Below are positions 1 to 5,361 of a stretch of 6,020 nucleotides of DNA, in pieces. Origin of the DNA: an uncultured Oscillibacter sp. GTDB taxonomy: Bacteria > Bacillota > Clostridia > Oscillospirales > Oscillospiraceae. The position numbers and the translations under genes were made by a program. Where the stretch lies: the NCBI GenBank assembly GCA_910579435.1, contig CAJTVF010000093.1:1-6020 (forward strand), in the 5' to 3' direction. Under the pieces are notes generated by a model. That model was not told the DNA's origin. It saw nothing but the letters and a program-made list of their open reading frames with translations, and did not search any database. Numbering within the stretch: position 1 is the first letter of the stretch; the number at the start of each line of letters is the position of its first letter.

Positions 1-62
1 TTTCTTTTGCCCCTTGGTATGCGCAATAGCGCTACGAATTGTCTGGGCGATAATTTGCTTTC

Positions 63-92
63 ATTTTAGTAATGCGATACTGCGGCTGTCAA
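63..92 (-). promoter_or_regulatory. Sigma-A-type promoter firing leftwards out of the window
   Basis: On the minus strand a consensus -35 TTGACA (87-92) is followed by an 18-bp spacer and a -10 TAAAAT (63-68). Transcription would start near base 56 and run off the left edge, so the gene it serves is outside the window. The leader visible here (1-56) carries GCGC-AATA-GCGC, a short hairpin at about 24-35, and a CAAGGGG stretch (minus strand, about 11-17) that might be a ribosome binding site. The promoter lies about 155 bp beyond the sufB stop and has the same orientation, so it probably opens a separate transcription unit. Both hexamers are near consensus. Function is inferred from sequence only. 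Confidence 0.6.
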
Positions 93-162
93 GTGGTCTG
101 CGGCATTGTTTACGATTTTTTCACAATCATCTAAACGGCGCGACCAGATTTGTCGGATTGCG

Positions 163-195
163 TTAAGGGCCAGATACACTGTATCTGACCCTTAA
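163..195. repeat. 33-bp near-perfect palindrome downstream of sufB
   Basis: Arms 163-178 (TTAAGGGCCAGATACA) and 180-195 (TGTATCTGACCCTTAA) are complementary except for one position. The core AGATACA-C-TGTATCT is perfect. It sits about 50 bp past the sufB stop. It could act as a transcription terminator for the suf operon, but no T-run follows on either strand, so a protein-binding palindrome is equally possible. The rest of 1-246 shows no convincing open frame or RNA gene. Confidence 0.5.
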
Positions 196-246
196 ATCGC
201 TTAATTTAATGACATTGGCCGGACGGCGGGGCGTTTTCTTCTCTTC

Positions 247-1170
247 TCAGGCCAAAAATCCCTTGAGGATGCAGTCCTCGGCCTCCTCCTCGGTGAGGCC
301 CAGGGTTTCCAGCTTCAACAGCTGGTCCCCGGCAATTTTGCCGATGGCCGCCTCGTGGACCAGCTGGGCCTCCGTGCAGTTGGCGGTGATAGCGGGGATA
401 GACTTGATTTTCGCCTCCCCCATGATGATAGAGTCGCACTGGACATGGCCGAAGCACGGGGCGCTGCCCACCATTCGGGGGTAAAACACCTGCTCGGACC
501 GGTCCTGGGCCACCGACCGGGAAATCACCCGGCCCTTAGAGTCCTCGCCGTTCAGGACAATCTCCATGTCGCTCTCCGCCGTCTGCGTCCCGTGGGTCAG
601 CAGCCGCTCCGTCACCACCGCCTCGGCCCCCTTCCCGCAGACGATTTTCGTCGTCCGCTTCGTAGAGTCGATGCCCCGAATCTGGACGGTCTCCATCTGG
701 ATGGAGGCCCCCTCCTCCAGGTAGACCACCGTCTCCGGATTCATGACCCGGCTGCCGGTACCGTCCCCCTCGCCGTAGTGCTTCTCCGTATAGCGGACCC
801 TGGAGCCCCTGCCTACGTAAAAGGTATGCACCCCGTCGTGGCGGGACTCCTCCCCGCCGCAGTTGTGGATGCCGCAGCCCGCCACAATGTTTACATCACA
901 GCCCTCGCCAATGAAGAAGTCGTTGTAGACCATCTCCTGAAGGCCGGACTTGGTAATGATGACGGGGATATAACAGGTCTCCCCCACGGTGCCGGGCTTG
1001 ACCCGGATGTCGATGCCGGGCTTGTCCTCCTTGGAGGTGATTTCAATGTGCTCCGTGGACTGGCGGCCATCGCAGCCGGAGTCCTTGCGGATGTTAAAGG
1101 CCCCCACGGGCTTGCCGATGAGGTCCGCAATTTTTTCCAGCAAGCTGCGGTCAATCTCGGTATCCATCAT
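247..1170 (-). CDS. sufB: SufB/SufD-family Fe-S cluster scaffold protein (SmsB-like)
   Basis: This encodes a 307-aa cytosolic protein of the SufB/SufD beta-helix scaffold family, which assembles Fe-S clusters with the ATPase SufC. The C-terminal part carries the family hallmarks: GHVQCD (residues 241-246), HEAAIGKIAGDQL (272-284, containing the conserved His) and GLTEEEAED (291-299). A Cys-rich GCGIHNCG lies at 98-105. It is much shorter than classical proteobacterial SufB (nearly 500 aa), matching the compact version that clostridia and archaea carry with SufC alone. The start is set at the first of two ATGs (1170, 1167), because AGGAGG at 1181-1186 is 10 nt from the first. It overlaps the sufC stop as ATGA, implying coupled translation. 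Upstream in-frame codons lie inside sufC and are low-complexity shadow, so they were rejected. A label of SufD is possible, since the two paralogues are hard to separate by eye. Confidence 0.9.
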   Translation of the reverse strand: MMDTEIDRSLLEKIADLIGKPVGAFNIRKDSGCDGRQSTEHIEITSKEDKPGIDIRVKPGTVGETCYIPVIITKSGLQEMVYNDFFIGEGCDVNIVAGCGIHNCGGEESRHDGVHTFYVGRGSRVRYTEKHYGEGDGTGSRVMNPETVVYLEEGASIQMETVQIRGIDSTKRTTKIVCGKGAEAVVTERLLTHGTQTAESDMEIVLNGEDSKGRVISRSVAQDRSEQVFYPRMVGSAPCFGHVQCDSIIMGEAKIKSIPAITANCTEAQLVHEAAIGKIAGDQLLKLETLGLTEEEAEDCILKGFLA

Positions 1171-1943
1171 TGCGCCATCGCCTCCTTCCTCATAACCGGG
1201 CAGGCGCCCAGAGTATCCGCCAGAATCTGGGGCAGGATCTCCGCCGGGGACCCCCGGTGGCGCAGCCGCCCGTCTCCCACCACGATGACCTCGTCCGCCA
1301 GGGAGATAATGCGCTCCTGGTGGGAAATGATGATCATGGTGGCCCCTCCGGCGGCGTGGAGCTGCTCGAAGGTCTCCGTCAGCCGGGCGAAGGACCACAG
1401 GTCGATGCCCGCCTCCGGCTCGTCGAAAATCATCAGCTTCCCCGGCCCGGGGGAGCCGCCTCCGGAAGAGCCCGGGGCCTGCCGGGCCAGAATGGAGGCA
1501 ATCTCAATCCGCTTCACCTCACCGCCGGAGAGGGAGGCGTCCACCTCCCGGTCCAGGTAGTCGTTGGCGCAGAGGCCCACCCGGGTGAGGTACTGGCAGC
1601 AGCGGTCCTTGGAAAGCGCCTCGTCCCCGCTGGCCAGGGTCAGCAGGTCCCGGACCGTCAGCCCCTTGAACCGGGGGGGCTGCTGGAAGCCGTAGCTGAT
1701 GCCCAGGCGGGCCCGCTCCGTGATGCCCATGTCCGTGACGTCCTGCCCGTTCCAGAGAATCTGCCCGGCGGTGGGCTTCACCAGGCCCATGATGCTCTTC
1801 GCCAGCGTGGTCTTTCCGCCGCCGTTCGGCCCGGTGAAGACCACCAGCTGCCCGTCGCCCACGGTGAGGGAGATATCGTTCAAAATGCCCAGCTCCCCGC
1901 CGTCCTCGTGAACGGCGTAGCTGAGGTGTCTCAGTTCCAGCAT
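1167..1943 (-). CDS. sufC: Fe-S cluster assembly ATPase SufC (SmsC-like)
   Basis: This 258-aa ABC-type ATPase powers conformational change of the SufB/SufD scaffold during Fe-S cluster assembly; it is soluble and is not a transporter. Visible motifs are Walker A GPNGGGKTT (38-46), Q-loop Gln87 in GFQQPP, signature LSGGE (138-142), Walker B LMIFDEPE (170-177), the EAGIDLWSF stretch (178-185), and H-loop His208 in SHQE. FQQPPRFKG is typical of SufC. Between the signature helix and Walker B there is a Gly/Ser/Pro-rich insert, residues about 157-168, where SufC normally runs directly from LAR-x-P-K into Walker B. The start ATG at 1943 has AGGAGG at 1952-1957, 8 nt away. It is the first gene of the operon, with sufB overlapping its stop. 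No sufS, sufU or iscR-like gene is visible nearby. Confidence 0.95.
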   Translation of the reverse strand: MLELRHLSYAVHEDGGELGILNDISLTVGDGQLVVFTGPNGGGKTTLAKSIMGLVKPTAGQILWNGQDVTDMGITERARLGISYGFQQPPRFKGLTVRDLLTLASGDEALSKDRCCQYLTRVGLCANDYLDREVDASLSGGEVKRIEIASILARQAPGSSGGGSPGPGKLMIFDEPEAGIDLWSFARLTETFEQLHAAGGATMIIISHQERIISLADEVIVVGDGRLRHRGSPAEILPQILADTLGACPVMRKEAMAQ

Positions 1944-1978
1944 GGGGGAATCCTCCTTTGCTTGCTGTGTCAGACAGC

Positions 1979-2007
1979 ATTCTACCAGATATAACGGGAG
2001 AATGCAA
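1979..2007 (-). promoter_or_regulatory. sufCB promoter (sigma-A type)
   Basis: On the minus strand, -35 TTGCAT (2002-2007), a 17-bp spacer and -10 TAGAAT (1979-1984) form a good vegetative promoter. Transcription would start near 1972, leaving a leader of about 29 nt with AGGAGG (1952-1957) before the sufC ATG at 1943. I see no recognisable IscR- or Fur-like operator over it. Confidence 0.7.
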
Positions 2008-2127
2008 CGAATGCCTTGGGATTTCCCCTACATTTTACCCAAATTCGCCGCCCTTATATGTTGCAGACGCAACAGGAACGGATTTTTTGCCCTTTGCATA
2101 GACTGGGAGGAAAAGGAGGGACCCCTC

Positions 2128-2835
2128 ATGGAACATACGACCCAAACACCGGAAGTTTACGATTTTCGCCAATATGACCGCATCTGGCAGCGGGTAGCTC
2201 CGAACCTGGAGCCCTACCCCGGCATGACGGCCTCCGTCCAGCAGACGGCTTCCGTCCGTTCCGAGGCCGTCAGCCTGCCCACAGCACCGGTTCCCGCAGC
2301 CCCGGCTGCTCCCACTCCGGCCGTACCCTCTGTTCCGGCCGCGCCGGAAACCCCCGCCGTGCCCGTCCCGGCCATTTCCGCGCTCCCCGGCGCGGAGCGG
2401 AACCCCTGCTGCATGGGCACCGAGGCGGCGGAGATGCTGGGGGTCATCACCGGCTATATGGAGGCGGCGCTGTCGGACCGGCGTTATCTCCTGGCCCTGG
2501 CCCGCCAGGCCCCCTCCTGGGCCAGGCGGGACCTGCGGGACATGGCGGAGGACCTCCAGGACCAGGCCCGTCGGCTGATGGCGGCTCACTACCTGATCAC
2601 CGGCCAGCGCTGCCGCCCCAGCGTCAGCACGGAGCGCATCTACGTCGGCCGCTGGTGCCCCGCCCTCCGGGAACGCTATCACGCAGCGGCGTGCAGCGGC
2701 TTCAACTACGCCCGTTCCGCCGAGGACAGCCTGGACCCCTGCCTCACGAAGCTCTTTGAGGAGCTGAGCAAGCAGTCCTACGCCCACGCGGAGACGCTGA
2801 TGGGCCTTCTGCAAAGGAGCCTGCAGCGCACATAA
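2128..2835 (+). CDS. Ferritin-like domain protein with Pro/Ala-rich linker
   Basis: This is a 235-aa protein in three parts. Residues 1-32 are a conserved-looking N-terminus containing YDFRQYDRIWQRVAP. Residues about 48-88 are a low-complexity Pro/Ala/Val linker. A C-terminal four-helix domain follows (helices roughly 100-127, 131-158, 178-201, 203-232), with the ferritin/rubrerythrin-like feature of helix 2 ending in HYLITG. Canonical relatives carry ExxH metal ligands in helices 2 and 4. Here the helix 2 pair appears as Leu143/Gln146, and in helix 4 only His220 remains (Ser217 replaces Glu), so di-iron chemistry is doubtful. Cys94-Cys95 precede helix 1. There is no signal peptide. The start is fixed by AAGGAGGG (2113-2120), 8 nt before the ATG; an open frame extends further upstream but crosses the divergent suf promoter. 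It is divergent from sufCB, so a link to iron handling is possible but inferred. I could not recognise a confident promoter in 1944-2127. Confidence 0.75.
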   Translation: MEHTTQTPEVYDFRQYDRIWQRVAPNLEPYPGMTASVQQTASVRSEAVSLPTAPVPAAPAAPTPAVPSVPAAPETPAVPVPAISALPGAERNPCCMGTEAAEMLGVITGYMEAALSDRRYLLALARQAPSWARRDLRDMAEDLQDQARRLMAAHYLITGQRCRPSVSTERIYVGRWCPALRERYHAAACSGFNYARSAEDSLDPCLTKLFEELSKQSYAHAETLMGLLQRSLQRT

Positions 2836-2837
2836 GG

Positions 2838-2873
2838 GAACCGCCCCTCCGCCGTATGGCGGAGGGGCGGTTC
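2838..2873. terminator. Perfect 16-bp hairpin between convergent genes (likely bidirectional terminator)
   Basis: Arms 2838-2853 and 2858-2873 are exactly complementary around a GTAT loop, giving a very stable GC-rich stem. It begins 3 bp after the stop of the ferritin-like gene and ends 5 bp before the stop of the convergent zinc-ribbon gene, the position expected of a shared terminator. Neither side has a T-tract, so it is not a textbook intrinsic terminator. Position is the main argument. Confidence 0.65.
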
Positions 2874-2877
2874 GCAA

Positions 2878-3096
2878 TCATCCCCAGGCCCGCTTGATCT
2901 CGTCCCGTTCGTGCTGGTTCTCCACCCAGTTTTCCAGGTATCCGCAGTCATGGCAGACATAGCGGGCCACGGGAATCCGCTTCACCATCAGCGCCCGGGT
3001 GAGGAAGATGCCGTTGGAGAGGTAGCGGTGGGCGTCGTCCGGGACCCGAATGACGTCCGTGGAGCCGCAGACGGGGCAGCGCTTGGTATTTTTCAT
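2878..3096 (-). CDS. Small zinc-ribbon protein
   Basis: This 72-aa protein has two Cys pairs, CPVC (residues 7-10) and CHDC (48-51), which most likely bind one zinc ion in a zinc-ribbon fold. The segment between them is longer than in a minimal ribbon and contains a hydrophobic stretch (about 29-38). The C-terminus YLENWVENQHERDEIKRAWG is acidic/amphipathic. No enzymatic motif or membrane segment is evident, and I do not assign a function. The start at 3096 has AAGGAGA 7 nt upstream, and this Shine-Dalgarno begins inside the TAA stop of the preceding micropeptide, so the two are probably coupled. An alternative start at 3135 would run back through the micropeptide frame and lacks such a site. 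It is the last gene of the GntR/ABC operon. Confidence 0.75.
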   Translation of the reverse strand: MKNTKRCPVCGSTDVIRVPDDAHRYLSNGIFLTRALMVKRIPVARYVCHDCGYLENWVENQHERDEIKRAWG

Positions 3097-3107
3097 GTCA
3101 TCTCTCC

Positions 3108-3197
3108 TTAATGGTGGTCCTTCCACATCTTCCACAGCCGGTCCGCAAGCGGCAAAAGCAGCAGAAGCAGCAGCAGATTATTTGGTACATGGGGCAT
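3108..3197 (-). CDS. 29-aa octa-leucine membrane micropeptide
   Basis: This short frame encodes MPHVPNNLLLLLLLLPLADR followed by LWKMWKDHH and a TAA stop. Residues 8-18 (eight Leu, then PLA) could form a short membrane or interfacial segment, followed by a tail with three basic residues, two Trp and two His. Support for a real gene: a GAAAGGATAGG ribosome binding site starts right after the permease stop (3213) and lies 6 nt before this ATG; the frame fills the gap between the permease and the zinc-ribbon gene; and its stop merges with the zinc-ribbon Shine-Dalgarno. I know of no family for it. It could be a small subunit or regulator of the adjacent ABC-2 permease, or a leader peptide coupling translation. 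Its small size keeps certainty moderate. Confidence 0.5.
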   Translation of the reverse strand: MPHVPNNLLLLLLLLPLADRLWKMWKDHH

Positions 3198-3212
3198 TGC
3201 GTACCTATCCTT

Positions 3213-3800
3213 TCAATTCTCCTTGTAGAGCTTCATGGACAGCGGGATGGAAAGCGCCGTTCCCGCCGCCGCCCCTAGGGGAAGCAGCACCGCCAGGGGA
3301 ACGGGCAGGCTGGGGAGTTCATCCACCATGTCCACAAGAACCCCTATGAAGATCACCACGCCGAAGATCAGCACCATGAAAATCATCCTTCCCCTCTCCA
3401 CGCCGAAGCGCATCACTGCCGGTAATGTGATATCCAGGGTGATGATTCCCAAGCAAAGGCTCGCCAGCAGGGTGGGAACACTGGGCGCGCTTCCCGAAAC
3501 AATTCCCGCCGCCGCCTGCACCGCCAGGCAGAACACCCCCGACGCCGCCATGCAAATCCAGCCCAGCACGTACTTGCTCAGCACGATATCCCGCTTGGAA
3601 TAGGGCATCATGGCCGCCAGCTGATTCCAATGGCTCCGCTCGTCATAGGCCATGGCCGTATAGGGCAGCATGGAGCACCAGACCACCAGGAACATCGTAT
3701 TGAACGCACTGTTCACCATGGACAGCAGCACCAACACCAGGACAAAAATTCTCATCTGCTTCCAGATCACATAGAAATCCTTCTGTACCAGCGCTTTCAT
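3213..3800 (-). CDS. ABC-2 type transporter permease
   Basis: This 195-aa integral membrane protein has about six predicted transmembrane segments (roughly 16-32, 33-50, 78-101, 107-130, 138-158, 167-188). A cytoplasmic loop AYDERSHWNQLAAMMPYSKRDIVLSKY (51-77) is characteristic of small ABC-2 permeases encoded beside YtrA-type regulators. It should pair with the upstream ATPase to export or flip an unidentified substrate; related systems act in peptide, lantibiotic or envelope-stress resistance. Two adjacent ATGs (3803, 3800) overlap the ATPase stop. The second is preferred because AAAGGAG (3808-3814) is 7 nt from it and only 4 nt from the first. The gene ends 15 bp before the micropeptide start. 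Confidence 0.88.
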   Translation of the reverse strand: MKALVQKDFYVIWKQMRIFVLVLVLLSMVNSAFNTMFLVVWCSMLPYTAMAYDERSHWNQLAAMMPYSKRDIVLSKYVLGWICMAASGVFCLAVQAAAGIVSGSAPSVPTLLASLCLGIITLDITLPAVMRFGVERGRMIFMVLIFGVVIFIGVLVDMVDELPSLPVPLAVLLPLGAAAGTALSIPLSMKLYKEN

Positions 3801-4648
3801 CATTTTGCTCCTTTCACCATAAAGAGGATGATATCCTCCACCGTCGCCCGCTCCAGCTCCAGGCCCGCCGGGACCTCCTCCCGCCGGACCAGGGCCCGGA
3901 CCCCGCCGTAGCCGCTGGCCTCCCGGCCCAGGACGGCCTCCTCCCGGAGGCTCTCCAGCTGCTCCGCCGTCCCGGCGAAGACGCCGTAGGTCTCCAGAAG
4001 CTGGTCCTTCTCGTCGCAAAAGAGGAGCCGCCCCCTGTGCAGGAAGGCAATGTAATCACAGAGCTTCTCCAAATCGCTGAGGATATGGGAGGAGATCAAA
4101 ATGGAGTGGTCCTCCTCCCGGGTGAACTCGTTGAAAATCTCCAGCACCTCGTCCCGGACGATGGGGTCCAGGCCGGAGGTCGCCTCGTCCAGGATCAGCA
4201 GCTTTGGCTGGTGGCTCAGGGCCACGGCGATGGCCAGCTTCATCTTCATGCCCCGGGAAAAGTCCTTGAAGGGCTTCTTCCCCGGCAGGTCGAAGCGGCG
4301 GAGGTAGCCGTCGTAGGTCCCCTGGTCCCAGTGCTTGTAGGTCCCCGCCATCACCTTCCCCACCTGGACGGCGGTGAGGGTTTCCGGGTAATACGCCTCG
4401 TCCAAAACGACGCCCACGTCCTCCTTCACGGCCCGGAACTCCGGGGAGGACACATCCACCCCCAAAACCCTGGCGGTCCCGCCGTCGGGGCGGAGGGCGT
4501 TCATCAGCAGGCGGATGGTGGTGGATTTCCCCGCGCCGTTCTCCCCCACCAGGCCGCAGATGGTGCCGCTGGGTACCGTAAGGCTCAAATCCCGGATGGC
4601 AAATTCTCCAAAGGACTTGCAGATATGGTTCAGTTCAATGGCGTTCAT
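3800..4648 (-). CDS. ABC transporter ATP-binding protein (CcmA/YtrB-type)
   Basis: This 282-aa ATPase drives the ABC-2 permease encoded next. Motifs seen are Walker A GENGAGKST (35-43), signature FSRGMKMKL (130-138, a variant of LSGGQ), Walker B LLILDEATSGLD (150-161, with Glu155 as catalytic base), and H-loop His188 in SSHILSDLE. In the Q-loop position the sequence reads VGVVLDEAYYPETLT (78-92), so Asp83/Glu84 stand where most ABC ATPases have Gln. I recall this variation from other GntR-linked export ATPases, so it need not mean inactivity. Residues about 212-282 form a C-terminal accessory domain. AGGAGG lies 7 nt before the ATG. The start overlaps the regulator's stop by 4 bp (ATGA), and the stop overlaps the permease start, so the three are translationally coupled. 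Confidence 0.93.
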   Translation of the reverse strand: MNAIELNHICKSFGEFAIRDLSLTVPSGTICGLVGENGAGKSTTIRLLMNALRPDGGTARVLGVDVSSPEFRAVKEDVGVVLDEAYYPETLTAVQVGKVMAGTYKHWDQGTYDGYLRRFDLPGKKPFKDFSRGMKMKLAIAVALSHQPKLLILDEATSGLDPIVRDEVLEIFNEFTREEDHSILISSHILSDLEKLCDYIAFLHRGRLLFCDEKDQLLETYGVFAGTAEQLESLREEAVLGREASGYGGVRALVRREEVPAGLELERATVEDIILFMVKGAK

Positions 4649-5025
4649 ATGTTTTCCTCCTCTAACAGGACGCGCAGCATGCCGATCAGCTCCTTCACCG
4701 TCACGGAGCAGCTTTTGGCCAATCCGGCAGCGGCGGTCAGGTGGTTTTCCAGCTCCTTGAGCTGCTGTTCCCGGATCAGGTCCAGGTTCTTCTCCGCCAC
4801 AAAGCAGCCCTTCCCGGCCACGGTATACAAAAAGCCCTCGGCCTCCAGCTCGTCATAGGCCCGCTTGGTGGTAATGACGGAGATTTTCAAATCCTTGGCC
4901 AGGGCCCGGATGGACGGCAGGGCCTCCCCCGGCGACAGGGTCCCGGCGATGATCTGGGCCTTGAGCTGGGAGTAGATCTGCTCGTAGATGGGCTGGCCCC
5001 CGGTGTTGCGGATGATGATTTCCAT
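4645..5025 (-). CDS. GntR-family regulator, YtrA subfamily
   Basis: This 126-aa transcription factor has an N-terminal winged helix-turn-helix (about 11-78; IYEQIYSQLKAQIIAGTL, then LPSIRALAKDL and SVITTKRAYDELEAEGF, with wing GKGCFVAE). A short C-terminal helical tail (80-126) replaces the ligand-binding domain of larger GntR proteins. That length and layout define the YtrA subfamily, whose members usually repress the ABC export operon they head, as in Bacillus YtrA and staphylococcal PmtR. It is the first gene of the operon, and the ATPase start overlaps its stop. GGAGGAG lies 5 nt before the ATG at 5025. Autoregulation through the palindrome over the promoter at 5043-5076 is likely. The inducing signal is unknown. 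Confidence 0.92.
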   Translation of the reverse strand: MEIIIRNTGGQPIYEQIYSQLKAQIIAGTLSPGEALPSIRALAKDLKISVITTKRAYDELEAEGFLYTVAGKGCFVAEKNLDLIREQQLKELENHLTAAAGLAKSCSVTVKELIGMLRVLLEEENI

Positions 5026-5042
5026 GGAAGCTCCTCCGTTTC

Positions 5043-5083
5043 ACTGTTCATATACAGTATACACAGAATAAACAGTTTGTCAA
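5043..5083 (-). promoter_or_regulatory. Promoter and probable operator of the GntR/ABC operon
   Basis: On the minus strand, a perfect -35 TTGACA (5078-5083), a 16-bp spacer and -10 TATACT (5056-5061) give a strong promoter. Two dyad symmetries overlap it: TATAC-A-GTATA (5051-5061), covering the -10, and a wider pair ACTGTTCAT (5043-5051) / ATAAACAGT (5068-5076) with one mismatch across 16 bp. Either could be the operator of the YtrA-type regulator encoded directly downstream, repressing by blocking RNA polymerase. The promoter is clear; the operator assignment is inferred from symmetry and position. Confidence 0.75.
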
Positions 5084-5108
5084 GGGGGGCGATGAAAAAA
5101 ATTTTTGG

Positions 5109-5275
5109 CTAGGCCTTGTTTGAAAATTGGCGGAATGCCGGATTTGTGCAGATTTTATTGCCAGGCAAGGCGATTTGACGCGGGAATCCTGACGGATTTC
5201 AAGTCAAATCAACGCAGTCCTGGCGGAAAAGGATGCCCAGAGACGGCGTTTTGCCAATTTTCAAACAAGGCCTAG
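5109..5275. mobile_element. Element E1: 165-bp TA-flanked hairpin element (MITE-like)
   Basis: The element runs from TA (5110-5111) to TA (5273-5274). Its 23-bp terminal inverted repeats, 5109-5131 and 5253-5275, are perfect (outer sequence TAGGCCTTGTTTGAAAATTG), and pairing continues inward with G-T wobbles to about 5140/5244. Inner stems are GCCAGG/CCTGGC (5160-5165/5219-5224), GATTTGAC/GTCAAATC (5172-5179/5203-5210) and an apical hairpin GGAATCC-TGAC-GGATTTC (5183-5200). The whole unit therefore folds into one long imperfect hairpin. It has no coding capacity. TA at both ends is the target-duplication type of IS630/Tc1-mariner-derived MITEs, though the driving transposase is unknown. It sits just upstream of the GntR promoter, and it matches E2 in length and layout. 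Confidence 0.75.
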
Positions 5276-5361
5276 AGTCTGTTTTAAAACCATCAAAGCA
5301 GCCAAACAAAGATACAAGCAATACAGGCAAGGCTGATGACCTGATCCACGGTATGAACGCC
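5275..5361 (-). pseudogene. Transposase 3'-end remnant with IS terminus
   Basis: On the minus strand the stretch reads GVHTVDQVISLACIACIFVWLL and then a TGA stop at 5295-5293. This resembles the hydrophobic C-terminal tail of IS5-group DDE transposases (family style ...LACI..IWL). Immediately beyond the stop lies GAGTCTGTTTTAAAACC (5275-5291), resembling an IS end and similar to GAGCCTGTTTAAAATC at 5969. The upstream part of the gene is missing because the fragment stops at element E2. Assignment relies on short similarity and layout, so it is tentative. Confidence 0.4.

Noticed and set aside
106..126. Possible Rex (redox repressor) site
   Set aside because: The spacing is 21 bp rather than about 18-20, and the half-sites match the Rex consensus only partly, so it is kept as an unassigned dyad.
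355..1994. Long plus-strand open frames opposite sufC and sufB
   Set aside because: They arise from GC-rich codon structure opposite real genes, have low-complexity Pro/Ala/Gly/Arg-rich translations, no ribosome binding sites, and resemble no family.
2059..2074. Hairpin TGTTGC-AGAC-GCAACA in the sufC/ferritin-like intergenic region
   Set aside because: The stem is only 6 bp, and the T-run follows too far away (about 8 bases) for a convincing terminator; no riboswitch-like architecture surrounds it.
1942..2127. N-terminal extension of the ferritin-like gene to 1942
   Set aside because: It would run through the sufCB promoter on the other strand and lacks a ribosome binding site, whereas the ATG at 2128 has a strong AAGGAGGG 8 nt upstream.
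3137..3176. CTG/CAG-type trinucleotide repeat as a phase-variation tract
   Set aside because: The run is short and interrupted (CTG, CTT, TTG mixed) and in units of three, so slippage would not shift the frame; it is better explained as the poly-Leu coding stretch.
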